Of a stretch of 64,000 nt of DNA, positions 25,213-34,557 are shown one piece after another. The position numbers and the translations under genes are program-made. The notes under the pieces are model-generated. The model saw nothing but the letters and a program-made list of their open reading frames with translations. It did no database searches and had not been told where the DNA came from. Source of the stretch: Alphaproteobacteria bacterium (GTDB lineage: Bacteria; Pseudomonadota; Alphaproteobacteria; Rhizobiales; Hyphomicrobiaceae); assembly GCA_018830445.1 (NCBI GenBank), contig JAHJSN010000098.1, forward strand, positions 1 through 64,000, read 5' to 3'. How positions within the stretch are numbered: the stretch's first letter is position 1; each line of letters begins with the position of its first letter.

Positions 25213-26802
25213 ATGACGACGCCAAAGGTTCTCATTTCCGATGAGTTGTCGGACAGCGCGGTACAGATCCTCAAAGACCGCGGCATCGATGTCACATTCG
25301 AACCGAAGCTGGGAAAGGACAAGGAGAAGCTTGCCGAAATGATCGGCGGCTACGATGGTTTGGCGATCCGTTCGGCGACCAAGGTTACCGACAAGCTGAT
25401 CGCGAAGGCCGATAGGTTGCGCGTCGTCGGGCGGGCCGGGATCGGGGTCGACAACGTCGACATCAAGGCCGCGACTTCGCGCGGCATCATCGTGATGAAC
25501 ACTCCGTTCGGCAATTCGATCACGACGGCGGAACATGCCATCTCGTTGATGCTGTCGCTGGCGCGGCAGATCCCGCAGGCGAATGTGTCGACGCATCAGG
25601 GCAAGTGGGAGAAGTCCCGCTTCATGGGCGTCGAGCTGTTCAACAAGACGCTCGGTATCATCGGTTGCGGCAACATCGGTGCGATCGTCGCCGACCGCGC
25701 GCAGGGGCTGAAGATGCGGGTGATCGCGTTCGATCCGTTTCTTTCTGCCGAACGGGCGCAGGAACTCGGGGTCGAGAAGGTGGAACTCGATTCGTTGCTG
25801 GCGCGGGCGGATTTCATTTCGCTGCACACCCCGCTGACGGATCAGACCCGCAACATCCTTTCCAGCCAGGCGCTGGCCAAGACCAAGGCGGGGGTCAGGA
25901 TCATCAACTGCGCGCGCGGCGGGTTGATCGACGAAGCGGCCCTGGCGGCGGCGCTGCGGGAAGGCCATGTCGGCGGAGCCGCGCTCGATGTATTCGCGCA
26001 GGAGCCGGCGGCAGCCCACGAGTTGTTCGGCATGGACAACGTCATCTGCACGCCTCACCTGGGCGCGTCCACTGGCGAAGCGCAGGAGAATGTCGCCGTG
26101 CAGGTGGCAGAGCAGATGGCCGATTATCTGCTCAAGGGGGCGATCACGAACGCGATCAACTTCCCGTCGATCTCGGCGGAAGAAGCTCCGCGATTGACGC
26201 CCTGGGTGTTGCTTGCCGAGCAGCTCGGTTCGTTTGCCGGTCAGCTTACCGGAGTCGCCTTGAAGGGCGTGCGCATCGAATATTGCGGTGAGGTTTCCAA
26301 GCTCAACAACAAACCGATGACGGCGGCGGCGCTGGCCGGCGTGATGCGCTCGACGCTGCAAGACGTCAACATGGTCTCGGCAGGCGTGATCGCGAAAGAT
26401 CGCGGCATCGCGGTCGAGGAACTGCTTTGCGATGCGGGCGGCATCTATGAAAGCTTCGTCAAGTTGACGGTGAAGACGGCCGAGTACAACCGCTCGATTG
26501 CCGGCACCGTGTTCTCCGATGGGCGGCCGCGCATCATCCAGGTGCGCGACATCAATATGGACTTCGAGCTGACGCCGCACATGATGTTCGTGCGCAATTC
26601 CGACAAGCCGGGGTTCATCGGCAGCTTCGGCCAACTGCTCGGCGATCACGGCGTCAACATCGCGACCTTCAATCTCGGCCGGGAGAAGCCAGGCGGGGAT
26701 GCCATCACCGTCGTCGCGCTGGACGAGCCGATTACGGACGATGTGCTGGCGGAGGTGACGGCGCTGCCGCATGTGGTGCGCGCCAGGCGGCTTGCGTTCT
26801 AG
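25213..26802 (+). CDS. serA: D-3-phosphoglycerate dehydrogenase SerA
   Basis: Oxidises 3-phosphoglycerate to 3-phosphohydroxypyruvate with NAD+, the committed step to serine. It is 529 residues, the long form with three domains. The substrate domain carries GRAGIGVDNVD. The NAD domain has LGIIGCGNIGAIVADRAQ, and the catalytic residues are INCARGGLIDEAAL (Arg) and the PHLGAST histidine. After about residue 320 comes the allosteric substrate-binding domain, and the final 75 residues form an ACT domain (IGSFGQLLGDHGVNIATFNLGR). Serine feedback through ACT is likely. It pairs with serC. Confidence 0.96.
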   Translation: MTTPKVLISDELSDSAVQILKDRGIDVTFEPKLGKDKEKLAEMIGGYDGLAIRSATKVTDKLIAKADRLRVVGRAGIGVDNVDIKAATSRGIIVMNTPFGNSITTAEHAISLMLSLARQIPQANVSTHQGKWEKSRFMGVELFNKTLGIIGCGNIGAIVADRAQGLKMRVIAFDPFLSAERAQELGVEKVELDSLLARADFISLHTPLTDQTRNILSSQALAKTKAGVRIINCARGGLIDEAALAAALREGHVGGAALDVFAQEPAAAHELFGMDNVICTPHLGASTGEAQENVAVQVAEQMADYLLKGAITNAINFPSISAEEAPRLTPWVLLAEQLGSFAGQLTGVALKGVRIEYCGEVSKLNNKPMTAAALAGVMRSTLQDVNMVSAGVIAKDRGIAVEELLCDAGGIYESFVKLTVKTAEYNRSIAGTVFSDGRPRIIQVRDINMDFELTPHMMFVRNSDKPGFIGSFGQLLGDHGVNIATFNLGREKPGGDAITVVALDEPITDDVLAEVTALPHVVRARRLAF

Positions 26803-26934
26803 TCACGGCGGCGGCGGGGCTCGCGGTATTTCGGCGAGGTCGCAGGGGTGGACGGCGGTCTGAGGTGTCGTCATAAAAGGGGCGGTTTCTCCGACGACGG
26901 CTGACAGCCGAACGAAGCTTGCCCGAAAGGTTTG

Positions 26935-28650
26935 ATGATGACTTCCGTTGCCCCTCTGCGCGCTGTCCTGCTGGCGTCCATGTGTATTTCGATGCCAGGA
27001 CTGGCGGCGACGGCTTTTGCCGACGACCTGAAGGCGGTTTCGTCGATCGATGCGGTGACCGTATTCCCTGCTGGCGCGGAAGTGACGCGGACCGCGAAAG
27101 TGGAGGTTCCGCCAGGAGAGACGACGCTGATCTTCGACGACCTGCCCGCCGAAACCGTGCCCGGGTCGATCCGGGTCGAGGGGCAGGCGGGCGCGGCGCT
27201 GAAAATCGGCTCGGTGGATCAGAGGCGGATGTTCGTTCCGCAATCGGGTGGCGACCATAGTGCGGATCGGCGGCGCATCGAATCGGAGATCGAGAACCTC
27301 CGGGATCAGCGACTGATCCTCGAAGGCAATCTGCAGGCAGCGCAGACACAGCAGACGCTTCTCAATAATCTTGCCAACCTGCCCAACGTGTCGCCCGGGC
27401 GCGAGAGCGGCGCCGGCGGTCAGCCGGACTGGTCGGCGCTGCTCGGCGTCATCTCGCGCGGGATGGGGGAAGCGCAGCAGACCATGCTGACGGCGCGCGT
27501 GGAGATGCGCGATCTCGACCGGAAGGTGGCGGATCTGGAGGCGAAGCTTTCCGAACTGGCTCCCAAACGTATCGAGCGGACCGAAGTGAAAGTGCACGTC
27601 ATTGCAGACAGTGCGCTCGAAGCGGATATGACGTTGAAATACCAGGTGCGCAGTGCGTCGTGGACGCCTTCCTACGAAGCCCGCCTCGACACCGGCGATG
27701 CGGCATCGTCGGCAAAGCTGCAACTGGTCCGCCGCGCCACAATCTCGCAACGCACAGGCGAAGATTGGATGGATGTGGGCGTTGCGCTGTCGACGACACG
27801 GCCGACATCGGGTTCGACGGCGCCGGATCTGCGGCCGATCGTGATCGATATTCTGGAGCCGCGCCCGCCGCGGCCCGTCGCCGAGGTCGGTGGCGGCATG
27901 ATGAGCATGGCCGACGAAGCTGCGGAGAAGAAGGATCGCCGCCGCTACATGGCACGCCGGGCGGCGCCGACGGCGATGGAGCCGGAGGTTGCCGCCGCAC
28001 CTGTCGTTGCGGAAGCCGAAGTTTCGCCATTCCAGGCGGTCTTCAAGGTGCCCGGGCGAACTGACATATCCGCGAGCGGTGAAGAAAAGAACGTGGTGAT
28101 AGCCTTCGAGGACTTCTCTGCAGCCCTGCACGTCAAGGCCGTGCCGAAGGAGGCGGCGACCGCATTTCTCTACGCCAAGCTGAAGCGAGATGGAGAAACC
28201 CCGCTGCTGCCGGGTCCGGTGACGCTGTTCCGTGACGGAACATTCGCCGGCAAGGGGCAATTGCCGCTGATTGCCGGGGAAGAACACGAAATCGGGTTCG
28301 GTGCCGACGATCTGGTGCGCGTCAAGCATGCCATCTTGCAGGAGAAACGCGGCGAGACAGGCCTCATCTCGACGACGCGGACCGATGACCGCAACTACAA
28401 GATGACGGTCACGAACCTGCACAAGCAGAAAATCGACGTCACGGTGCTCGATCAGGTGCCCGTCTCGGGCAACGAAAAAATCGAGGTGTCGCCGGCTCGC
28501 GGCAGCGAACCCACGAAAAAGGATGTCGACGACAAGCGCGGCGTCGTTGCCTGGGAATTCTCGCTGGCGCCGCAGGAAGAAAAGACGATCGACTTCGGCT
28601 ATGTCGTGCGCTGGCCGCCTGACAAGGAAATCGTTTATCGGAAGAAATGA
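26935..28650 (+). CDS. MuiA-family protein (DUF4140/DUF4139)
   Basis: 571 residues with a signal peptide (SVAPLRAVLLASMCISMPGL, cleavage near AFA). The N-terminal DUF4140 domain opens with AVTVFPAGAEVTRTAKVEVP. A coiled-coil-like stretch (residues 100-200) is followed by the DUF4139 beta-rich domain, from YQVRSASWTPSYEARLD to TIDFGYVVRWPPDKEIVYRK. Members are called mucoidy inhibitor A-like, but the molecular function is not known. It is probably periplasmic or secreted. Two ATG codons (26935, 26938) follow AAAGG. The gene stands alone, with 132 bp after serA. Confidence 0.85.
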   Translation: MMTSVAPLRAVLLASMCISMPGLAATAFADDLKAVSSIDAVTVFPAGAEVTRTAKVEVPPGETTLIFDDLPAETVPGSIRVEGQAGAALKIGSVDQRRMFVPQSGGDHSADRRRIESEIENLRDQRLILEGNLQAAQTQQTLLNNLANLPNVSPGRESGAGGQPDWSALLGVISRGMGEAQQTMLTARVEMRDLDRKVADLEAKLSELAPKRIERTEVKVHVIADSALEADMTLKYQVRSASWTPSYEARLDTGDAASSAKLQLVRRATISQRTGEDWMDVGVALSTTRPTSGSTAPDLRPIVIDILEPRPPRPVAEVGGGMMSMADEAAEKKDRRRYMARRAAPTAMEPEVAAAPVVAEAEVSPFQAVFKVPGRTDISASGEEKNVVIAFEDFSAALHVKAVPKEAATAFLYAKLKRDGETPLLPGPVTLFRDGTFAGKGQLPLIAGEEHEIGFGADDLVRVKHAILQEKRGETGLISTTRTDDRNYKMTVTNLHKQKIDVTVLDQVPVSGNEKIEVSPARGSEPTKKDVDDKRGVVAWEFSLAPQEEKTIDFGYVVRWPPDKEIVYRKK

Positions 28651-28781
28651 AGGGCCGGTCGCGATTTCCGGGTGGCTGCTGAGCCGGAGGCGGCGGCAGG
28701 GTGAATTCCTTGCCACTGCCTTCGACGGAGGCTAATTCTGGCGCATCTAATCGGCAGAGGATGCGGTTTGAGAGGCGTTCC

Positions 28782-29177
28782 ATGAACAAGACATCACTTT
28801 TCCTCATCGGACTTCTGGTGTTCGCGGTGGCGGCCGGCGGCATGTGGTATCGCGTGGCCGGAGCTCCCGGCGCCATGCAGCGCTATCAATGGGTGCTGGA
28901 GCAGACCGGCCTGAGCAAGCCCAGCGAGAGCGCGGCGCCTGATCAATCGGAAATCGGAGCGGCGACCAAGGATGCAGACGGACGGACACGAGCCGCGAAG
29001 CGCGATCCGGCCAATTCCGATAGGGTCGCCGCGCGTCAGGACCGCCGCCAAAAGCGCGAGCAGCTCGAGTTGTTCAAGCTTGGGCTCGACCTTGCCAACA
29101 TCCTGGTGGGCCTGATCGGCATCTACCTTGCGGTCAGCGGGATGCGCATGCGCCGGGAGTCGCAGCACCAGGGCTGA
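28782..29177 (+). CDS. Small protein with two membrane segments, unknown function
   Basis: 131 residues. An N-terminal hydrophobic helix (TSLFLIGLLVFAVAAGGMWY) is followed by a charged, probably disordered middle (ATKDADGRTRAAKRD...). A C-terminal helix closes it (LGLDLANILVGLIGIYLAVSG). The QDRRQKREQLELFKLGLDLA segment just before the second helix is amphipathic and basic. No family is recognised. The ATG at 28782 was chosen because it starts directly before the first helix. The preceding in-frame 27 residues are not protein-like. Confidence 0.72.
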   Translation: MNKTSLFLIGLLVFAVAAGGMWYRVAGAPGAMQRYQWVLEQTGLSKPSESAAPDQSEIGAATKDADGRTRAAKRDPANSDRVAARQDRRQKREQLELFKLGLDLANILVGLIGIYLAVSGMRMRRESQHQG

Positions 29178-29276
29178 AGCGGCCGCTTTGCCTGAGCACC
29201 GGACAGGCAAGTGCGTTAGCCGGCTTTTATAGATAGCTTATTTTGACAAACAGCTGGGTTCAGAGTAACCGGCGGC

Positions 29277-29296
29277 GTTGGACCCGAGGGTCCAAC
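29277..29296 (+). promoter_or_regulatory. Palindrome in the purA leader
   Basis: GTTGGACCC and GGGTCCAAC flank a 2-base centre, giving a near-perfect 20-bp dyad that ends 29 bp before the purA start. It could be an operator or an RNA hairpin near the ribosome-binding region. Confidence 0.45.
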
Positions 29297-29325
29297 GTCA
29301 CCTACAGCATGCCGAAAGGGCGGAA

Positions 29326-30618
29326 ATGTCGAACGTGGTGGTTGTCGGGGCCCAATGGGGCGACGAAGGCAAGGGCAAAATCGTGGACTGGCTTTCGGAG
29401 CGCGCGGATATCGTCGTGCGTTTCCAGGGTGGGCATAATGCCGGCCATACGCTCGTCATCGGCGGCAAGACCTACAAGCTGTCGCTGCTGCCCTCGGGCG
29501 TCGTCCGCGAAGGCAAGCTCGGTATCATCGGAAACGGCGTGGTCATCGACCCATGGGCGCTGTCCAAGGAAATCGAGACGCTGAAGGGGCAGGGCGTCAA
29601 CATCACGCCCGACAACCTGAGAATTGCCGAAAATGCGACGCTGATCCTGCCGTTGCACCGGGAGCTCGACCTGTGGCGCGAGGAGGCTGCCGGCGGCGGC
29701 AAGATCGGCACGACAGGGCGCGGTATCGGCCCGGCCTACGAGGACAAGGTCGGGCGGCGAGCGATCCGGGTCAACGACCTTGCCAACCCCGATACGCTTG
29801 GTCCGAAGATCGAGCGCATACTTGCCCACCACAACGCGTTGCGGCGCGGGCTCGGAAAGCCCGAATTCAAGGCAGAAGATCTCAAGGCTGCACTGGAAGA
29901 CGTGCGCGGCGGCATTCTTCCCTATGTCGATGTCGTCTGGGATCTGCTCGACAAGGCGCGGCGGGCGGGCAAACGTATCCTGTTCGAAGGCGCGCAGGGG
30001 GCGCTCCTCGATATCGATCACGGAACCTATCCGTTCGTGACGTCGTCGAACACGGTGGCGGCTCAGGCGGCGACCGGATCAGGGGTCGGTCCGCGGGTGA
30101 TCGGCAACGTGCTCGGCATCGCAAAGGCATACACAACCCGGGTCGGGTCCGGACCATTTCCGACAGAGCTCGAGGATGAGATCGGGCAGAGAATCGGCGA
30201 GCGCGGGCGGGAGTTCGGCACGGTTACCGGACGCCAGCGGCGGTGCGGCTGGTTTGACGCGGTGCTGGTGCGTCAAACCATCAAGGTCTGCGGCATCAAT
30301 GGTATAGCATTGACAAAACTCGATGTTCTCGACGGCTTCGAGGAGATCAAGGTCTGCGTCGGCTATGAGCTTGACGGTCAAAGGATCGACCGCTTGCCTG
30401 CCGGGCAGAATGCGCAAGCCCGTATCAAGCCGATGTGGGAAACCTTCGAAGGCTGGTCGCAGTCGACCCAAGGGGCGCGCTCATGGGCGGAATTGCCGGC
30501 GCAGGCGGTCAAGTATGTGCGGCATATCGAGGAACTGATCGAGTGTCCGGTGACGCTGCTATCGACCTCGCCGGAGCGCGACGACACGATCCTGATGCGC
30601 GATCCGTTCGAGGATTGA
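29326..30618 (+). CDS. purA: Adenylosuccinate synthetase PurA
   Basis: Forms adenylosuccinate from IMP, aspartate and GTP in AMP synthesis. The 430-residue protein opens with [22 protein letters not shown], the GTP-binding and catalytic glycine-rich loop. [21 protein letters not shown] and [22 protein letters not shown] follow, all diagnostic. The ATG at 29326 places this motif at the N-terminus as in other PurA; the upstream in-frame ATG is not supported. It is preceded by a palindrome and followed by a hairpin. Confidence 0.96.
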   Translation: MSNVVVVGAQWGDEGKGKIVDWLSERADIVVRFQGGHNAGHTLVIGGKTYKLSLLPSGVVREGKLGIIGNGVVIDPWALSKEIETLKGQGVNITPDNLRIAENATLILPLHRELDLWREEAAGGGKIGTTGRGIGPAYEDKVGRRAIRVNDLANPDTLGPKIERILAHHNALRRGLGKPEFKAEDLKAALEDVRGGILPYVDVVWDLLDKARRAGKRILFEGAQGALLDIDHGTYPFVTSSNTVAAQAATGSGVGPRVIGNVLGIAKAYTTRVGSGPFPTELEDEIGQRIGERGREFGTVTGRQRRCGWFDAVLVRQTIKVCGINGIALTKLDVLDGFEEIKVCVGYELDGQRIDRLPAGQNAQARIKPMWETFEGWSQSTQGARSWAELPAQAVKYVRHIEELIECPVTLLSTSPERDDTILMRDPFED

Positions 30619-30632
30619 TAAGGCCGATCGTT

Positions 30633-30660
30633 CGCCCGCGGGTGTTTCTCTGCGGGCGTT
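30633..30660 (+). terminator. Terminator-like hairpin after purA
   Basis: CGCCCGC (30633-30639) pairs with GCGGGCG (30652-30658) across a 12-nt loop, followed by TTCTCC. It lies 15 bp after the purA stop. The T-run is poor. Confidence 0.5.
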
Positions 30661-30743
30661 CTCCGGTAGGCGTGAGCGATGTTCATGTGACGTTTCACGT
30701 GAAAGAGGCCCGGAGGGTTGCTAGATTTCTATCGTGAAATCAG

Positions 30744-31322
30744 CTACTTATCCGGCTGGTCGGTGCGGATTGCGCGGATGGGTCCGTGAAACCTTGCAAT
30801 TGCGCCCGGCGCCAGTTCAAAAGCCAGAATGCGCCCAGGATCAACCGGACCAGGGAAGACGATCTGGTCGCGGGGCACCGGAACGAACCCGAATTTCCCG
30901 TAGTAGGAGGAATTCCCGACCAGGATGACCAACTGGAGACCCTTCTCCCGGGCCGCTGCAAGGCTCGATGCGATCAGTTGGCGGCCATACCCCTTGTTGA
31001 CGTACTGAGGTTCAACGGCGAGCGGCCCGAGTAGCAGTGCGCCGCCGGTGCCGCCAACTTCGATCTCGGTCATTCGGACGGCGGCAATGAGCGTGCCGTC
31101 GCGCTCGGATACTCTGCAGAACTGCGAGATCGGCGGCGTGCCTTCGCGGATTCGGTAGGCGGTCAAGGCGAAACGGCCGGGTCCGAATGCGCGGCGGTGC
31201 AGTTGCAGGATTGCGGGAAGGTCGGCAGCCTTCGTTTGCCGCACTTCGGCGGGGCCGAAGTTGTCTTTTGGTCCGATTGCAGTGGTGTCGGGGGTGCCTT
31301 GTATGGCTTGCTTCGCGGTCAT
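30744..31322 (-). CDS. GNAT family N-acetyltransferase (YhbS-like)
   Basis: 192 residues. Motif A of the GNAT fold is LLGPLAVEPQYVNKGYGRQLIASSLAAA, with the acetyl-CoA loop NKGYGRQ. VILVGNSSYYGKFGFVPVP follows, a pattern of the YhbS subgroup of predicted acetyltransferases. The C-terminus has the PVDPGRILAFELAPGA segment. The start at 31322 overlaps the NUDIX stop by 4 bp (ATGA), so the pair is coupled. The longer frame to 31472 lies inside the NUDIX gene and is not used. Substrate unknown. Confidence 0.87.
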   Translation of the reverse strand: MTAKQAIQGTPDTTAIGPKDNFGPAEVRQTKAADLPAILQLHRRAFGPGRFALTAYRIREGTPPISQFCRVSERDGTLIAAVRMTEIEVGGTGGALLLGPLAVEPQYVNKGYGRQLIASSLAAAREKGLQLVILVGNSSYYGKFGFVPVPRDQIVFPGPVDPGRILAFELAPGAIARFHGPIRAIRTDQPDK

Positions 31323-31783
31323 GACCAGAGGTCCGAGGTTCGGACGCCGGATATGACCTCGTCGATCCGGTCGCGGGTGGGCGGGTGAATGTCGACTGGC
31401 AGGTCGTCTGGAGCGAAAAAGCCGTGGTCGGCGATCTCGCGGTTCGGTTTGGGTGGTTCGGTCTGGCGCCATTCGCGAATGGCGAAAAGGGCTATATGAT
31501 CACCAGGGAAGAACTGGAAATTGGCGTAAAGTCCGAAGAGTACCGGGGGGGCGGTCAGTTGCACGCGGGCTTCCTCGAACAACTCGCGCTCGAGGGCGGC
31601 CTGGATGGTTTCATTTTTCTCCACCCCGCCGCCGGGAAAGTGCCATCCGGGCCGGTAGGTGTGGCGAATGAGGAGAATTTTGCCGTCGTCAGTCAAGACG
31701 CAGCCCTGGGCTCCGATCGTCAGCGCACGGGTCGTGCGCCAGTAGTATTGCAGCGTTTTGGTAACAAGTCCGCTGGACTTCAT
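31319..31783 (-). CDS. NUDIX hydrolase
   Basis: 154 residues. The NUDIX box is GGVEKNETIQAALERELFEE, which keeps the Gly, Glu and REx-x-EE metal-binding residues; the usual glycine after the EE pair is replaced by Arg (EEARV). Upstream, GAQGCVLTDDGKILLIRHTYRPGWHFPGG is typical of the fold. It would hydrolyse a nucleoside diphosphate linked to another moiety; the substrate is unknown. The start at 31783 (MKSSGLVTKTL) is preferred to the longer frame at 31870, which overlaps the divergent phosphoesterase start. It is coupled to the GNAT gene. Confidence 0.87.
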   Translation of the reverse strand: MKSSGLVTKTLQYYWRTTRALTIGAQGCVLTDDGKILLIRHTYRPGWHFPGGGVEKNETIQAALERELFEEARVQLTAPPVLFGLYANFQFFPGDHIALFAIREWRQTEPPKPNREIADHGFFAPDDLPVDIHPPTRDRIDEVISGVRTSDLWS

Positions 31784-31869
31784 CTCGATCAGGTGCCTCT
31801 GTGGTGCCGCCTCTGGTGGTTGTCTCTTTATTGCAGCGTAGCGGCAAAAACATGAGGTTGCAGGAGACA

Positions 31870-32853
31870 ATGCCTATGGCGGGCAGTGAACTTTTGACGC
31901 TGGCCCATTTATCGGATCTGCACCTGCCGACGGTGGGCGGGTTCGGGCCGCGACACTGGACGCTGAAACGGACCCTTGGCTACCTCAATTGGCAAAGGGG
32001 GCGCAAGCGGTGGTTCACGCGTGGCGCCGTCGATGCGCTTGTGAAGGACATGGCCCAACAGCGCCCCGATCATATCGCGCTGACGGGGGATCTGGTTAAT
32101 CTCGGTTTACCTTCGGAACTGGCGGCAGCGCGGTCGTTCCTGGAAGATCTGGGATCGCCCGACGAGGTCAGCGTGGTTCCTGGAAACCACGACATTTATG
32201 TGCCTCTACAACGCGATCCGGGGGTGGCCCGTTGGCGCGATTACATGGCGTCAGACGCTTTCGGGCGGGAGATCATGGCCGGTATTAGAGTGCGGCGGGA
32301 TGGGTTCCCCTATGTCAGGCGGCGCGGGCGTATCGCCCTGATAGGGCTCAATTCATCGCTGCCGATGCCACCGTTCGTCGCCGCGGGCCTGCTTGGTGGG
32401 GAGCAATTGACGGCGCTGGAGCGGATACTCGGGCTCATCAGGCAGCGGGGTCTGGTGCGGGTCGTGATGATCCACCATCCCCCGTTGGCGGGCCTGGCAT
32501 CGCGCCGCAGGGGTCTGCACGACGCGCAACTTTTTGCCGATGTGCTTGCCCGCAGTGGGGCAGAGCTGGTTCTGCATGGGCATAATCATACCAATACGCT
32601 GGCGTGGACGAAGGGCGCGCACGGTGCGGTGCCGGTCGTGGGGGTCGCTGCTGGAGGGATGTCGGGGGCCGGAAAAAGGTCGCATGCGCTGGGGCGGTAT
32701 AATCTCATGCGCTTTACCGATTCAGGTGGCACACTGGGGATTGAACTGGTCGGGCGAGGCTTTTCGGCGCCGGGCGGCGAGGTTATGGAATTGGAACGCA
32801 AGTCGCTCGCGATGTTGGGGGCGGGAGACGCCGCCGACCCTGTGACCGCCTGA
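31870..32853 (+). CDS. Calcineurin-like metallophosphoesterase
   Basis: 327 residues with the full two-metal phosphoesterase pattern: LAHLSDLHLP (Asp, His), IALTGDLVNLG (Asp), VVPGNHDIY (Asn, His), MIHHPPLA (His) and LHGHNHTN (His, His). This is the Icc/CpdA-like group that includes cyclic-nucleotide and other phosphodiesterases; the substrate is not evident. The ATG at 31870 is preceded by GGAG at 3-4 bp. An alternative ATG lies at 31876. It is divergent from the NUDIX-GNAT pair. Confidence 0.87.
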   Translation: MPMAGSELLTLAHLSDLHLPTVGGFGPRHWTLKRTLGYLNWQRGRKRWFTRGAVDALVKDMAQQRPDHIALTGDLVNLGLPSELAAARSFLEDLGSPDEVSVVPGNHDIYVPLQRDPGVARWRDYMASDAFGREIMAGIRVRRDGFPYVRRRGRIALIGLNSSLPMPPFVAAGLLGGEQLTALERILGLIRQRGLVRVVMIHHPPLAGLASRRRGLHDAQLFADVLARSGAELVLHGHNHTNTLAWTKGAHGAVPVVGVAAGGMSGAGKRSHALGRYNLMRFTDSGGTLGIELVGRGFSAPGGEVMELERKSLAMLGAGDAADPVTA

Positions 32854-32905
32854 AGTTTTGCGAAACGCATGTCCCGGACGCGATCCGCGCAATTGTGATA
32901 GGCCC

Positions 32906-34129
32906 ATGCAAAGACAAATCAAAGCGTCCGTTTCGACCCCGTTGTGGGCGATTACACTTGCCGCTGCGTCGATCGCTGCGATCGGTATGGGTATCCGGCA
33001 GGTCATGGGCCTATACTACGTACCGGTCAGCGATGCGCTGGGGCTCGGGCGTGAATCGTTTGCGCTGGCGATCGCGATCGCCAACCTCGTCTGGGGAATA
33101 TCTGCACCCGTGACCGGCGCGGTTTCCGACAAGTACGGGACCGGGATCGTCGTCGTTTTCGGGGCTCTGACGACAATCGCCGGACTTCTCCTGATGTATG
33201 CGGCGCAAAGCGAGATCGATCTTTATCTGGCCGGTGTCTTTCTCGGTTTCGGCGTCGCGGGGGCCGGTGTCAACGCGGTCGTTGGTGCTGTTGGCCGGGC
33301 TGCCGCGCCGGAGGAACGCTCGGCGGCTATCGCGTGGATAGGCATGGGGGCGGGCATCGGGTTTCTCGTAGCGCTTCCCTATGCGCACCTGCTGATGACG
33401 GAATTCGGCTGGCAGACGAGCCTTCTGCTGTTGGCTTCGACCGCTTCGCTGATCCTGCTGCTGGCGTGGCCGGTGAGCGGCCGCCCGGAGCAGTTGTCCG
33501 GCCATGCCGCATCGCAGTCGCTCTGGGCGGCGGTGAGCGAGGCTGCAAAGCATCCAAGTTTCTGGTTGCTCAATGCCGGCTTTTTCGTATGCGGGTTCCA
33601 CGTCATCTTCTACGCCACGCACCTGCCGGCCTACGTCGCCGACCAAGGTCTCGGCGCGGAGGTCGGCGTATGGGGCCTGATGGCGGTGGGCCTGGGTAAT
33701 CTTGCGGGGACGTACCTGGCCGGACAGTGGGGAAGATATTATTCCAAACGGATCGGCCTGACGCTGATCTACAGTCTGCGTTCACTGGTTTTTCTCGGGT
33801 TTCTGTTGCTGCCGATCACTCCGGCGACCGTGATTTTTCTCAGCGGGGCTTTGGGGATATTGTGGCTGTCGACGGTGCCGCTGACGTCGAGCCTGGTTGC
33901 GACATTCTTTGGCGCCAAGTGGATGACGATGCTCTACGGCATCGTGTTCTTTTCCCACCAGCTCGGATCGTTCCTTGGGGCGTGGATGGGCGGTGCGATT
34001 TACGACCGCTTGCAGTCATACGATGCAATGTGGTGGATTTGCGTGGTGCTTGGAGTCGTGGCGAGCATCCTGCATTGGCCAATCGTCGAGCAGCCGGTGG
34101 CGCGGCCTGTCACAGAGGCTGCCCGATAA
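32906..34129 (+). CDS. MFS transporter
   Basis: 407 residues with about twelve hydrophobic helices in two halves. The loop between helices 2 and 3 contains GAVSDKYGTGIVVV, the MFS motif A (usual form G-x3-D-R/K-x-G-R/K-R/K). Segments such as GLYYVPVSDALGLGRESFALAIA and FFSHQLGSFLGAWMGGAIYD suggest the OxlT/MFS_1-type monocarboxylate group. The substrate cannot be deduced. The ATG at 32906 was chosen to start just before helix 1. The following small membrane protein begins 18 bp after the stop. Confidence 0.87.
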   Translation: MQRQIKASVSTPLWAITLAAASIAAIGMGIRQVMGLYYVPVSDALGLGRESFALAIAIANLVWGISAPVTGAVSDKYGTGIVVVFGALTTIAGLLLMYAAQSEIDLYLAGVFLGFGVAGAGVNAVVGAVGRAAAPEERSAAIAWIGMGAGIGFLVALPYAHLLMTEFGWQTSLLLLASTASLILLLAWPVSGRPEQLSGHAASQSLWAAVSEAAKHPSFWLLNAGFFVCGFHVIFYATHLPAYVADQGLGAEVGVWGLMAVGLGNLAGTYLAGQWGRYYSKRIGLTLIYSLRSLVFLGFLLLPITPATVIFLSGALGILWLSTVPLTSSLVATFFGAKWMTMLYGIVFFSHQLGSFLGAWMGGAIYDRLQSYDAMWWICVVLGVVASILHWPIVEQPVARPVTEAAR

Positions 34130-34147
34130 ACCAGGAGAAAGACGGTA

Positions 34148-34348
34148 ATGACTGCCGAGGCCCGGGAGACCGAAAGCAAGATTGCAAGAGACGGCAGACG
34201 ATCGTCGGGCTCGATGCCGGGTTCGGTGCGTCTTGCCGTTGGGGTGCTGCTGGCGGTGATCGTCGCCGGGGCGCTCTATCTTCTTGCAGTCCGGGGCGAT
34301 GCACTTCTTGCCGATCTTGCGGCTATTGCGGCGTTGATCTGCGGTTAA
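34148..34348 (+). CDS. Small membrane protein (66 residues)
   Basis: A short protein with a polar N-terminus and one or two hydrophobic helices (VRLAVGVLLAVIVAGALYLLAV, then ALLADLAAIAALICG). It has a strong Shine-Dalgarno sequence (AGGAGA) and starts 18 bp after the MFS gene, which supports real translation and co-transcription. No family is recognised. Confidence 0.65.
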   Translation: MTAEARETESKIARDGRRSSGSMPGSVRLAVGVLLAVIVAGALYLLAVRGDALLADLAAIAALICG

Positions 34349-34557
34349 ACCGCCTCAAGGCTGCGATGTTCCGTGGCTGTTATTCCATTCTGCGCGTTTT
34401 GATCTGTTGCCGGGTCCGCACTGTGTCCGGGCCTACGTAACGCGACGGTAGCGAATCGCTCGTCAAGGGATCATGCTTGCCGGGCAAAAGGCAGATCGCC
34501 TCTGCGTCATCTCCGGCGCGTGGCCGGCTTTGGTGGGTTTTGTTGCGGGGGGAACGG

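Noticed and set aside
26803-28716. 637-residue minus-strand frame opposite the MuiA-like gene
   Set aside because: His/Arg-rich shadow of a gene with clear DUF4139 features; no start context.
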